From positions 434,001-498,000 of the forward strand of contig NW_024881532.1 in assembly GCF_019059575.1 (NCBI RefSeq): a stretch of DNA of 64,000 nucleotides, given 5' to 3'. Positions 41,101 to 54,200 of the stretch are shown here, in pieces (within the stretch, counting starts at the first letter, position 1; each line of letters starts with the position of its first letter). This DNA is from Amphibalanus amphitrite. Taxonomy: Eukaryota > Arthropoda > Thecostraca > Balanomorpha > Balanidae. Under the pieces are notes generated by a model that did no database searches, had not been told where the DNA came from, and saw only the letters and a program-made list of their open reading frames with translations. A program made the position numbers and the translations under genes.

Positions 41101-43557
41101 TGGGCGCCCTGACAGCAGCCGCCCCTCGCCTGGCCGCCCGGTGGGACAGTGGATTGTGCGGGGTCGAGCTGAAAGCGAATTCAGCTCCCGTCCGCCGCCA
41201 CGCCCGAAATGTCGATAATCGATCAATTTTTAAAGTGCCAGTAGGTGTTTGAGGACTTGAACACGCGTCGACGGACGCTGGAAAGGTCGAACCACCCCCG
41301 CACCGCCTCCGCGCCTCCCACAAGACGCAGAGCTCTCTCACAGACTGTCAGGAAGAGCGGTGGGACACCCATGGGTGTGTGGGATGGCCCTGCCTCTGCC
41401 TTCTCTGCACCTGGCGCAACACTCGCCATTTACCGTGCGTCAAACGGTTCGCAAGAGAGATTCCTATCTGCCAAATAGGCTCCCACTAAGTGCGCCTGCA
41501 GGCAGTCGCTGTCGCTCACTCTATGACCCAGAGAGGAACGAACGCTGCGTTTACCCACCTTTGTGCCGCGGGGCGTGCAGTTCTCCGTGCCCGGCGAACC
41601 CACCGGTCCGCTTCACTGGAGACGCTGATGGAACGCGAGCCGTGCAACGCACGCGCTTCTGCATATCCGGAGTGCATAGCGCTGCTGATTTATTCGTGCT
41701 GGTATCTGGAGCTTGCCGTGTTTGACAGCAGCGGTCGGTGGCCAGAAATCAGTGCACCGTTTGTTATCGCTGAAAGCCTCCCTGCTCCCTAATTGGTAGG
41801 GAATTAACAGCCTGTCTGTGGAATACACGTTTGCAGAGGTGACAATTTGTCAACTGGCTGTCAATGAACGTCGCCCAAATTGGCGGCGTGTGCGAAAATA
41901 ATTATACAACAGATATTAGTGCAAGGATTTAGTGATACTTTTCCGGACAGGTTGCCATTTTGATGCGATATAGTCGACAGTGCAAATGCACAAGCGTGAC
42001 TCGTCATTATCCAACCCTGCATCCTCCCAGTGATGGGTGCAGAGAGACTGACCGGCGCTGTGACGCAATTATCACTTATGGGTACACCTGCTATTTAACA
42101 GGGCATTGACGTCATACGCTATTATGACGGCACTGACGCCGCTGTGACGCGACTGGCAGCATCACAGGCTGGATATGGCTGCTGAATAACGGATTCGCTA
42201 CGTGTTGAAGGAGATGGCTGTTGAAGAGATTGGCCTCCGCTTATGCTCGGCGTGACGTTTACGACGATTGGATGCAGTGGGCGTGGCGTGGATCACTGTT
42301 AGATGTGATTGCGTTTTAATCGCTTCGCCGCTTGCTACAGAGATTGTAGTTATTCCGGACTACGAACGATACATTGTGTCCAATCTATCGTACGTATTTC
42401 AGCCGCTGTTTTATGGTTCACATGGGCGGGACCGGCACGGCAATCGCTTGTTTCCTGTGTGAACGCGCCGCTGCCTACAACGAAGATAAATCGGTTCTCA
42501 ATCAGCATTTTAGTCGATTGCGGTCGGAGACGATCCATCATTTAAATTATTCTGATTCAGACCGGGGACCGTGTTTTCACACGTTACGCTTATGGAAAAT
42601 GTTTACCCACCAATTTATGCTCAAAATAGACAGCTTAATAAATGCGTATGCCACGGGGACCTGACGTCAGGAATCACGCTCCGTACTCTCAAAAATCACT
42701 CTGTCATCTAACCACCGGTTTGATTAATTTGTCGCAGCTCCCTGCGGGGCCGACGAATAATATAACAAACAGCCACGCGACTGCGCTCCTGGCTTTCCTC
42801 AAAACTGTCACCGGCCAGTAACATGACACATTTCTGGAAACACGAGTCCCAGCGGCCGCCGCGCCGGTATCCACTGGGCGGTGGCGTGTGTTGTGCCACC
42901 GTCGCTCCCTCCGTGGCCCCTATCATGTCCGCGTCACTGTGTGTTCGGGTTTCAAATTTCGCCGCGTCTCCGCCGACAGGCTGCCGTCGCTCGCCGCGGA
43001 GCGTGCGTCGGATACCCGACAGGGGAGGGGAGGAGTAGGGTGCCGCGCCCAGCGCCCCGTCGCTCTTTGTGGATGGGTGCGTGTGTGAGGCTACTGTTGC
43101 GCTCTCAGAGCAGCGATGGCCGGCTGTCGGTCTCTCGTGGGGCGCAATGCGCACTCTGCGTGTGGGGATATGCGCGTGAGATGTGCGTGCAGCGTGTGCT
43201 TGAGATGTGCGTGCCACGGGGCAGCCCCTTGGCCCAGTTTGCACGCGCATTCATTGCGACAAAGGCCGATTGGTTCTGGAGCACACCGCCACTACCGTTG
43301 AAGTGTCTACTGTCTGTAGACCTGAGGCGGGTGGGGTACTGTCACAATAATAGTTCATCGCACCCTTGTCAGCCACCCCGCTGTGGTCTCAGGTTTCCTA
43401 CCGACAGACAGGCGGAGGGCAGCCATACCAACCGTTTGGTTCCCGCTTGTGTGCTCCGCTGAACGGGTGTCGCTCTTTGCTCACTCCTTTGGGAACGCCC
43501 CCGGAGGATGAGCCTCCCCCCTCTCTCCTTCTCAGCTTCCTCGAGAGGGAGCTGAAA

Positions 43558-43608
43558 TGTGAGGACTGAGAAGTGAGGACTGAGGACTGAGGACTGAGGA
43601 CTGAGGAG
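43558..43608. repeat. GAGGACT heptamer tandem repeat
   Basis: About six copies of the 7-bp unit gaggact, with one variant (gagaagt), in the integrin intron. Confidence 0.85.
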
Positions 43609-46537
43609 GCACACATGTCCGTACTGCACCCGGTGGATCCACGCCCCAGTCCCTCGTTAACGATTACATCTCCTTCTGACGGGTCGGCTCGTGTTTCCTG
43701 AAGAGGCGCGGGACGCGTGACTCGTATGACAGAGAGTGAGGATGGGCCACGTGACCAAAGCTGACGAGGAGGTCACAGGGTCAGGTGACAACCGGCAAAA
43801 CAGCTGTTTACCGAAGTCAGGCTCCAGCGGCGCGAGCGAATTGTCTGGCAAAGAACATGAATACATAAGTTGACCGTTGGAAACATCCGGCTCAAAATTA
43901 CTTGCCGTGTGGTTGTGGACATATACTGGAGTTATGTATGCCAGACTTGTGTTAAAAATAGTCTGAGCACCCATTGTTTGACCCTGGCCCTATGGTCATG
44001 GCTCCGATCTCAAATTGCACCCTCCAGTCGTGGGAGCCCCGTCCGCCGAGTTGCATTTCCCAGCACCTCCCATACCACCCGGTATCTCATTTGCCACCCA
44101 GGGCGCGATGACCGCTCTCCAACCGGGCGCAGCTCGAGGCGCCGTCCATCCTGCCGACACCCCTAACGAGCCGGGGCCGCTCGGGCTGACCCGGGGTCGG
44201 CGCGGGTCACAGCAGACCGTGCGGTACCGCCGACCCCGGCCGGCGCCTGCAGGGAGATCGTGGGCCGCGCCGGGGATTGGCCATCTCCGGCCGTCAGACC
44301 GCGTCCCCGGAGGTCCGGGCTAAAACTACAGGCGGTCGGCTGTTGCTGCTGATTGTCATGATGGCTACATATTTCACGAGATCATGGCTAGGAGGAGTCT
44401 CTGAGGACTGTTTATTTAGGTAAACCCATTGCACCCATTTACGCCATCACTTCTGTGTCATTTCTTCTGAATGATATGCACCACTGCGATAAACTCCCTT
44501 GCAGGATGAACCGTAAACCCGCCGTAATCATCACTTGACATTGCAAAGCGCGAACGTATGGGACCCACGGACCTTACCCGTTACTGGCGAACAGTCCTGC
44601 CGCCGCAGGGCACCCATGTGGTCTGCGTCGCCACCCCAGCCATCGGGCCCTCCGGTGCTGATCAGGCTAATCGGCGACTAATTCGCTGCGGCCGCGCGCC
44701 ATCCATCGCCGCTCAGTGCGCGCTGCCCTGACGACCTCTGGCGGCGCAGATGGGGCAAAAAGTGACGCGCTAAAAACGGGGTCCGGTGGCGCGGCCATCC
44801 CTCTCGGCGCACAGACAGACGCCCCACAGGCGGAGGAGACATCGCGAGACGCGGCGGAGACGCCGAGAGACGCCGTAAAAAAGGTGCCGGTCATGGCCGT
44901 CGCTGGGGCCTGGACGGACTGCTCTGTTTGGGCAATAGGGCTGACTGTGAAGGGCCTACTTTGCTCCGGTGTGCTACAGTGACATGAGTGTGTGAGGAGA
45001 GGGTGGGCTCAGGATCCGAGTTTGGGCTGGTTTGTCCGTCACTTATGGTCTGGCGCAGGGATGGCTGCAAAGGAGATGGGAGCGGAAATGCCTGGCCTCC
45101 AACCGACTGAAATCGGCTGACGTTTTTTCCGAAGCGATCTTTTTTTCCCGATTGCATAATGGTGGCGCTACTGCATATTTACGTCTGGACAACGAGTTGC
45201 GGGGAAAAGTGTTGATTTTGTTGCAGTTTTAGGAGCCGGTGATTAGGCTGGATTTTTGAGGTTACTTTTTCGTTCCGATTCATGTATTTCATAGTGTTTG
45301 GCTTTTGAATATTTTAGTTCTTTCAGATAAATATTACTTGCCTAACAACTTTTGTAAAAATGTTTCATTTTTTATAAGCCGACGTTCAGAGTCCTAAAAA
45401 TACATCAGCACTACAATCATTGTAAACAAACAAATGGGGGGAGCACCACATGGATCAGTTCCAACTTCCAAGGCCATTTTTTAGTTTATCTGGTGGTTTT
45501 CTTGCTCTTGTACGTCGTTTTGTTGGATGTTTTGAATCCCTTAAGATTGACTTATATCATATTTAAGAAGCATGTTGACTGAAAACAATCTGAAGTATCC
45601 AGGAGTCTGACAGAGGTCCTGACTCCTGAGCAATATCAATATCAAGTTGAACAACAACAAGTTATGAAATTTTGGTTGATAAACGCAAGTTGATCGGGCT
45701 CATATATCAGCAAGAAAAAGTGAAATTAAAAAAGCTTATTGGCCAAAAACAAGCTATAATATTGCAGACCTTGGACTTTGGAGCAATACTGAAGACTGAG
45801 CACGCTGAGCAGGATCATGCCAGAAAATGTTGACTGATGAGCGCATATTGATGCATTGGTATGAATATTGAATGATAACTTACAACAGCAAGATAAATCA
45901 GTGCTAACTATCAAGTTAAAAATCTAGAATGGATGGACTTGGGCAGTTTTACTATGCTTAGATGCTATGCAGATTGTAATGTGCATCAGGTACTCAGTGT
46001 CTGGCAAATGAAACATGCGATCATTCCATTGCTACTGGAGGAGAAAGCTTGGATCACTAAATCCACTTTATGTTGATTTTGATGTTAATAATCACTGTAT
46101 TCCTTGAAAAAGGATTGTAGTAAAATTGTCAATGTGACAATCCATGCAACAATGTGATCATATAATGTGTTCATAGTCATTCGTGATAGTGATTATGGGT
46201 CCAATATACAATGGCAAAGCTCTCAGTCTCAGCGTTTCTTCCTGTGGATGGCCAGCAGTGACTCAGAGCTTAGAAGTATTAGTTTTCTTCACAGGGCTGG
46301 GATAAAAAGTACTGAGGGTAATCTTCCACCAAGGAACTCTACTTTGACATGGTATGAGATGTAGGCACAAGTAGGTAGGTGCTCAGTTCCTATAGTCAGT
46401 AGTTGTGTGTGTTTAGTCGGGTTAGCGTAGATTAGATTGTTAGTTTTTTAATTTGCCAAGTGTCCATATAAAATGTGACCTGAGCAATGAGCATACCTGA
46501 CTAGCCTGACAGCTGACCTAACCTCAATCATCACACA

Positions 46538-46800
46538 CATAGGCGCGGGAGCCGGGGGGGGGGGCAGTGGGGGCAGCTTGCCCCCCCAACTCTGGGGCCG
46601 TGGGGGCGGTGCCCCCACAGCTTTGAGACGGAATACCACACTTTTTTTGCAAATGTTTTCTTTTTTGTTGAAAAAGCCGAGGGATGAAAAACAAGTGGCC
46701 TAAAACCGGTGAGAAAACTAGATTTGGGGGTACCCTAGGTTGATCTCTATTATGGTGTGCCCCCCCCCCCCCCAGTCGGAAAGTAGTTCCCGCGCCCCTG
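46538..46800. mobile_element. hAT-like MITE, family 1, copy 2 (263 bp)
   Basis: Same ends and interior as 1609-1861, differing mainly in the length of its C and G runs. The flanking 8-bp duplication is ATCACACA (46530-46537 and 46801-46808), one base different from the target of copy 1 (ATCATACA). It is noncoding and lies in the integrin intron. Confidence 0.9.
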
Positions 46801-47332
46801 ATCACACATATTTGCATGCCGCAGCCTACTCAAGACCTGCATGGCAGTAGCACTCAGTTATAGGTAGGTACTCACCCTAACTCAATCTTACCTGCTAACC
46901 TTCAACTTGCCAAAAGTTAGCTCACATTGCCAAGCTGCATCCAGGGAAACAGTCAACTGAGGAACTGGCTCATTGGGTGGCTGGTGTGAGTCTGTGCATT
47001 TAAAGTGTTTCTTCTCTGAAGCTGCTCTGCGTCTGCACTGCTGTATGTCATGTTCGATGCTCAGAAAATGTGGGAAATGATTACTAAGCAACTTTAGTGC
47101 TTTGTTAATGCTCGAGACATGAACAAGTACAGATCCTGCAGGGTACAGCTATGAGTTAGGTGCTAGGTGAGTATGTTATGTGAATGTGCTGTTCCCTGTT
47201 TGACTGTAAGTATACAAACAAGCACAGGGTCACAGTTATATTCAATCTCCACATAAACATACAACAAAAACGGCCATATAGCCTAACTCCGAACACACCA
47301 CAGATAACTTAAGCCTTTGCAGGCACAAAAAT

Positions 47333-47629
47333 GTTTTGATTAACAGGACAGGTATACAATATATCCTCTGTCTTTGGGGGATCTTGCTGCCAAGTTGAGG
47401 TACGATGACTGAACTTCAGGATTGATCAACCTTTTCTTAGCCACTGCTTATATACGAGAAAGACCAAATGCTTGTTTGTTTTGATTTACAGGACATGTAT
47501 ACAATATATCCTCTGTCCTTTGGGGATCTTGCTGCCAAGTTGAGGTACGATGACTAAACTTCAGGATTTATCAACCTTTTCTTAGCCACTGCACTGCTTA
47601 TAAACGAGAAAGACCAAATGCTTGTTTGT
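47333..47629. repeat. Tandem duplication, two units of about 145 bp
   Basis: 47333-47477 and 47478-about 47629 are near-identical, starting gttttgatt and containing gtatacaatatatcctctgt and ctgccaagttgaggtacgat. The second copy has a small extra ctgcactg duplication. No coding function seen. Confidence 0.85.
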
Positions 47630-50600
47630 AAACTGCGTTGAAAATTTAATGATCCATCTTCAATTCTGACATGAAGGCACAAATGAAATAGTTCTCTCTC
47701 TTTTGGAATACACAAAGCAAAATCTTAGTGGATGGACAAGAGCAATAAGCTTCATATTTTGTAACAAACGCGCTAAAACTGCAATATAACAGCACTATAT
47801 GCTTCTTGACAAAATGCAATAGTAGTAAAAATTTAGCCCTGATGGCATTCATTCTTAGTGAAAACGTAATTACAAAATATTTTGTATTAACTATTAAATT
47901 CCGGCTGAAAACAGTGCACGGTTTAAAAAAGAATCATTCCAATGACGGTCCATTCTTGCGGTCCTGAAATCGTCACTATTTCCGGCCTCTCCAACGCAAC
48001 TCGTTGTCCAGACGTAAATATGCGGCGCTACTAACGTTTCATGTTTAAGCATTTTTTTTTGCTGAACATGATTTTCTCCTCATCACGAAACAAAGCATAC
48101 TCGTATTTTTGCTCGTGACACCATTCATATTAACCTGCAATACTTCATTTTTTTTCACACTTTTCACAAGAGTAGTTTTCAGCGGAAGCGAATGCCACGC
48201 TGAGATGCCTGGGTGGGACTGTTGACTGGCAGGGTCGTCGCCGCGCTGGGCTGGGTGAGATCCGCTTCCCGTTTGTGGCGGCTCTGCAGGCATTTTCTGC
48301 TCCCATCCTCTGCCCGGCCCGGCTGTATAACGTGTGACTGCGCTGATCAGACTGTTGTGTTTGCCGGCCCCAGACCCGCCCGGCTGATTGCGCTCATCCG
48401 TTATTCGTTTGTGGCGTCATCTCGACCTATTGACCCTGATGGGTGTGGCTGTGTGCGGCCGCCGAGACGAGGGGGCGCCAACGGTCCTTGTCTCTGGCAT
48501 GTCTCTGGGTCGTCTATTGCACGTCCCCATCACGTCTCCAGTCGTGCATTCAATAATGGGTGGGGAAGGGTTTGGGACAGGGAAGTGCCACAACTGATTT
48601 TAGAGAGCTTCTAGAGGCGAAGTCCAAGTGCCCGCCCTCGTCAGGCGAATGAGAAGTGATTTTGAGCCAGATTGACCTTCGATGGAGAGCGCAGTGTAGG
48701 GCCACGGCCTGCTCTAAGTTAGCCGTTGCAGGTGTTTTGATGCACTGGAAACTGATAGGTGTGATCCTGTTTTGAGGCTGCCCCATCCGACCGCCGTGGC
48801 CCCCTCTGAGTCTGACGTGTGTTTAACATGGAAGGCCAGCTGTAAGTTATTAAAACATGACACGCACGCCCGTTCGGGAATCGATGGGCCCGTGCTGTGA
48901 ATCACTCACCTTCAGACGAACTGTTCCGCATTGAGTTTCCTATTGAAATGGAAAGTATCGTGGTGTCCCGCTGTCTACAAGTCCAGAGGAATACCGTCCG
49001 ACGTGAGAGCACCTCTGTCGTGTGATCGCACATCAGTTGTAACGTAGACTTCCAGCTGCTGTTCAGTAGTCATCTAATTTTGCATCCATTAATAAAATCA
49101 TCGTAAACCGTCCATCGGTGGGGTTTTAATTATCCATTCCAGCTCAACTCGAGTTAGCCTGGAGCAGTTGCTATCTGATGAAACACAGCACCTTCGGTCT
49201 GCTGATCTAATTGTGTAGTTACGACGCGACAAGTGAATGGCTTATCTTCGAGGTTTACTCAGTCAATACTCGGCTGGATATTTGTTCTTCTGCAGTTGAA
49301 TGTTGTCGCGCTCGTTTGGACTTGCGCTCGTGACGACAAGTGCCCGCCGCACCCTAGTCCCTGGAGTTCTGCAGGCAGAGGAGACGGGGACAGCACATCT
49401 GCAGTGCACGTTTCTCTCGGGCCCGTCTCCTCCATGGACGGACGGTCACGCTAGGGAAAACGGCGTCGCTGGAGCCGCGACATGTGACCGCATTCTGGCG
49501 GCGGCGGCGCGCGGCTCCCTCCCGTGGGAGTGGCACGCGACCGGAGTGGGAGTGGCACGCGACTCTCCAGGGAGTGGCGCGCCGACTCCAGCCGTCTCCT
49601 CCCGTCCCGTTACGCCGTCACGTCACGCCACAGCCCGTGTCCTCCCCTCAGACGCGGCCCAGAAATCGAACCCGCCCTGGCGTCTGAAATATCACCCACA
49701 CTCGTCTGTCTATCCGGCGAGGCGTTGATTGGAGATTCCACTCCGCACTTTGGCGCTGCCATTGTCCGGCGAAGTTCGCCTGGTCCGCCATTGTGTCAGG
49801 ACACTGACACCTAGGGCGGTATTGTGGCTCCGTGGGAACGCATCGGCAGGCATTGTCTGAAACAGGAGCAGGGCACATTTTTCAGTGTCCTTGTCATAAC
49901 GCGACTGTAGCTGACGTCTTCGCGAAATGTGTGGCGGAATGTCAGTGGCGCGTTTTGCCGCTCACATCCACAACTGTCGTACCGCTCTCTGCTGACGCAG
50001 CTCCGAACCTACCGCACACTGTCTGCAGCTGCAGCGGTGCGCGGGGCAGCACTAATTGGGGGTCTTTTAACTATTTCTCTTGTGACGCCCAGCTGCTGTC
50101 AACTCTCGGCTGCTCCACCGGCCTCCGTCTCCAGACTTCTTCGCGAGGGGTTCGAAGGGTAGACGAGGGTAGACGAGCAACAGGGGTCCGAAGTCGAACT
50201 GAAGTGGATGCTGAGTCGAATGAGACGTTACGGTATGTGGAAAACGGTGCAGGACGCGGTCGGATTCTGTCTTCCTCCAGACTCTAAAGGTTTAAAGTTG
50301 GTCGCCGAGATGTTCCGGGAGGTGGGGCTCCCAAACCTAGTCCGACCTCTGACCTATGACGTCATTGGGTGCCAGAGTTCATGACGCCGTGGCCGTGCAG
50401 CCCGCAGCCCGCCGTTTGTGCAATGTGCAGCAGGGCGTTTCTTATCACCACGGTCTCTAGCGGAGTGTCGAGCTCAGCTCATTGTTTGTAAAATCAATGT
50501 CAGGCTCTTGAATTGGTTCTCGTTGAGGGGACGGCTCTCCAGTCTCCAGTTCCCTCTGTCTCTACTTGCCGTGTCTCTCTCCTGTGCCGACTCTTTGACA

Positions 50601-51125
50601 CGTCCCGTGCGGCACGGAATCAAGATCGCGTCACCGCCGTGACCATATAAGGCAGTGAGCCTCATCTCCATGTCGCGGCCGCGAGGACAGCGTGCTGGCC
50701 GTGTCTGCGGATGACGTCACCGGTCGGGAATGCAGCTGTCCCGGGTGACGTCATCCGACTGGTTCTCTCGCGCTCGGCTGCCGCGCTGGCCGGTCGCGCA
50801 CAATACCGGAGTTTTTGCAGCGCGCTTCCGGAAAAAGCCAGAGGTTCGTGTGGATGATTGACGATTCTCACGCTCGTGCGATCCGTTCATCAGGTGATTA
50901 TGTTCATATCGCTGTTCTTTGTTCCTGCAGTGATGTCTTTGTTACCTCTCTCCCGCATTGTATATCCACTGCGCTTGGTTAGCCTTTTCCAGCACCTGCC
51001 GGCGCTGCTCAGTCGCCACAGGACGGCTCTCTCTCCGTCCCTCTCTTTGTCCCGCTGATGAATGTCGTGTTGATGGCTGGGTTTTTGTCGCTCCGTCGTC
51101 TAACACCCGGCTGTGTGTTTCGCAG

Positions 51126-51253
51126 GGTGCTGGTCGGGGCGCCGCGCGCGACGTCCACCCTAGGAATACACGACGTGCCGAAGACCGGAGCGCTGTTCAA
51201 GTGCGGTACTCTGAGCCAGCCCGGCTGCAGAGAGGTGGTCCTGGACACAGCAG
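51126..51253 (+). CDS. Integrin alpha, second coding exon
   Basis: Acceptor gtgtttcgcag, donor gcag|gtgggt. It enters in phase 2 and leaves in phase 1. It encodes VLVGAPRATSTLGIHDVPKT then GALFKCGTLSQPGC, the typical end of the first propeller blade in integrin alpha chains: VGAPRA, then the G-A-L/V-x-K-C element and paired cysteines. The match to the preceding exon is exact in frame. Confidence 0.88.
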
Positions 51254-54200
51254 GTGGGTAATTGAGACAGACCTCAGTGGTGTGATGTGGTTGTGCAGTG
51301 TGATCTGTGAGGATCGGTCATGGCTTGTGGTAGTTTCGTGGTCATTCGATGTGCATCATGAAACTCTGTGATTGTGTTTGCGCTGGGGGCAGGTTGGAAA
51401 TTACCGTATGCTGTGTGAGTATATGTGATGGAGGGGTGTCATGCCTCTCCTGTGCAGTGTTGCGCGGCCGTGGCGCGGCCATTATGCGTGCTGTGCGGCC
51501 GTTTCTGTCTGTGTGTGGCCACGCGCGGCTGTGTGCGTGCGGAAGCGGAGCGCGGCGCGGCCGGCCGCGACGTGCGCTGACCGCCCGGGGTGCGTGTCGG
51601 ACGGTGACGTGAGACGTGGACGGGTCGGTGGTGGGCGGCGGACCTGTCCCTCCTGTGCCGCGCTCCACTGGGTGTCGCCATCCGTGAAAAATAGAGTGGA
51701 ACCGACCGTGACTGGGTTGGGGAGGGACGGAATGGACTGGAGCACGGCAGGTGTGGGACTCAGACCACGGGACACGTGGGATGCTAAAAGGAGTAGTGGG
51801 ATTTGACGGGAACAGTCGTGCAGATGTTGAACTCAAGCGTGACCGATCCATTAGCCCGCCCAGATACGGAGGCAAAATCTAAGACATTGCAACGAGATCA
51901 GTGAGCGCTATGAACATTGAACAGTGAGTCACTTTTGTAACACCATAAACTAGTGTCTTGAATGCAACGTGGGACGTGCCTGACTTAATTTTGTTAACGT
52001 CAAATGTTAAACATTTTAGGACGTAAGTTTTAATGTGTAACGTCCATCTTTTAGATCACGAAATATGAGGAACAGTGAGCAATATAGAGCGCGATAGGAA
52101 GAGTTTGACCCCAATCTTCTAGAGGGTACACAAACATCCCATTCTCCCCCTTATCTAGTTCTGGGCATAGGGAGGGAGCATCATATGAACTCTAACCTCT
52201 GGAGTTTCCAGTTGCACAATAGTTATCCAGGTCTGTAAATCAGCCGGCAGGGTCGGCCTTCTGGAGAGCAGAACGGAACACGAGCGTCTCCACCCACCGA
52301 TTTTATCCGGCCACGAGCGATACTATCGCGAAATACGGCCTATCTCGCATCGGTCTCAAAATTGGCTATTGGGGCATCTAAACAGTGACCCAGCCGTGAA
52401 TTGAAAGGCGATCTCTCTCAAGTGTGTCTTGCTACGACTACCTGATAGAAAATCACATATCTGTCAGATTTAAGTAACATTTTAAGTTAGTAAGGCTCAC
52501 GCTATTCTCAGGAGTATCCCATCATTTGTTTTGTGCCATCAATCGTATATTTATGACCCTCTCGTCTATGGGTTACTGTTTTGTGGACCCTTGAGCCTAC
52601 TCTTCTGGGCAGGACCACATAAAACCATACATTTGGCATTTGGCAGCCCGATGACCACCTCGACCTGTCTCCTTCCAGCATGCGAGCTTAGGGAGGCTCT
52701 CAAAGCCAAGCCAATAAGATTGAAGTGCGAGAGAAGAATTACTGCGATAACTTTTAAAAGTTAATGAGCTTCTCCCTGAAAGTGGTATTGTGTTGCATGC
52801 TTCAACACTCAACAGGTTATATGATCCTTTTAGTTTTACGTTCCTTTTTCAGATTATTTCTCCTTTTTATCAGGCTGTTAAGTATTATTGCCGCGCACTT
52901 GGTGATTCAGCCCCTGACCCTTCCGGAGAATCCCCTGCCTCATCGAATCTTACCGTACCGGCTCGTTAATGGTGCCTGTGACGGTAAAAGCTTCCTCCAT
53001 TGTCGGCAGGGAGACGCCCGTGAAGGTATTTCTAAAGACGCTGAACGCTCTCTTGTTTGTGGTGCGGTCTCGTGTGCGTTTTGTGCGCGTTTTTGTGCGC
53101 TAATTGAGCGCCGTGTGCTGCGAGCCCGGTGTGGAGGTGGCAGGCCCGTGTTTTGCTCAGCTGCGAGGAACGCGCCCGGTGCACGAGACCGGTGCCATGG
53201 ACGATGGCGGCCGCGGCGGTGGTGGGATCGGAACCGGTAAAGTCTCGGTTCTCGGCAATTATTCGGGCGGTGTAGCATCGGTCACTGGCCCCATGTGGAC
53301 TGCACGGACCGGACTGCCGGTCGGTGGGAGTCGCTGGTGGGCGCTGTCGGTCAAATGGTCACCAATGGCAGTGGCTCTGTGATGACTGGTCGGTAGTGGA
53401 GGTGCGCCTTCAGTCCATGTTTGGACGAGAGGTGTGTCTGTCAGTGACGAAATGCCGGATTTGGATGACGAACCAATTCGCATTCGACAAGCAAACTGAA
53501 ACCGAATCGACAAACGGGAAACGATTCGATTGAAGTGTTTCTGACGTTGTGCAGTTCAATATAGGTTTTTCGTGTGCTCTTATAAGTTATATTGAGTACC
53601 ACTGATTTATATTACAATAATTCATGCGTAACGTGTCATCAAAGCCAGTCAATGGAGACCAGTGAAGTAATAGTCGAACAATTTAGATGTCGTAAAGGGC
53701 AATTGGTCTGCAAAACTGTCATGGTTACCGGCCATCAGCTGGCGACGAGCTGTAAAACGAGCTGCCATAACTCTGTGCGGCGCGGCTGAGCGGACCGGCC
53801 GCCCCGCCCACTGTGTCGGACTGTTTGAGCCGCCCATTACGGGGCCGGACAGCGGCTAACCGCCCTGTGCGTGGCCACATTCGGTCCGTCACTCGTGCCG
53901 CGATCGGCGGGCCGGGGCGGGGCGCGCAGTGATACCGCGCCGCCGCGCCGGTCGGCACCGAGCCACAGTCGTGCTTTATACAGCCGTAATTCACATCCAG
54001 CTGTCCGGGTAACCGGTATGCGAACCTATCGGAGCGGAGGTTCGCGGCGCTCCCAGCCGCTCCGTCTGTGGTATCCCGTCACGGGCGGAGCGGGGCGGCG
54101 GCGCGGCGGCTCGGTGTGCCCTTTGTTTGCACCCCGGTGCCGCCTGGCGTGCTGCGGCGACGCGGTTCGGTGCCGCCTGCCGTCTGCAAATTCCACGGGA

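Larger units (their letters stand above)
45174..48032. repeat. Inverted 29-bp repeats bounding an AT-rich block
   Basis: The word gcatatttacgtctggacaa and the next nine bases (gagttgcg ending) occur at about 45174-45202 on the plus strand and inverted at about 48004-48032. Between them lies 2.8 kb that is clearly AT-richer than the surrounding intron, with a nested hAT MITE and a tandem duplication. It may be a composite insertion. No coding region was recognised in it. Confidence 0.5.
36138..51125 (+). other. Integrin alpha intron, 15 kb
   Basis: It is inferred because the split codon TG|G (Trp) at 36137/51126 restores the conserved FG-GAP sequence W-VLVGAPRA. It contains a foldback-type element, a hAT-like MITE, several minisatellites and an AT-rich block (45240-47990). 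No other coding sequence with homology was recognised on either strand, although GC-rich parts (39000-44700, 48200-51100) yield many long chance frames. Confidence 0.75.

Noticed and set aside
40661-41341. 226-residue open frame on the minus strand in the integrin intron
   Set aside because: Arg/Gly/Ala-rich translation typical of chance frames in GC-rich DNA; overlapping frames on the opposite strand are equally long.
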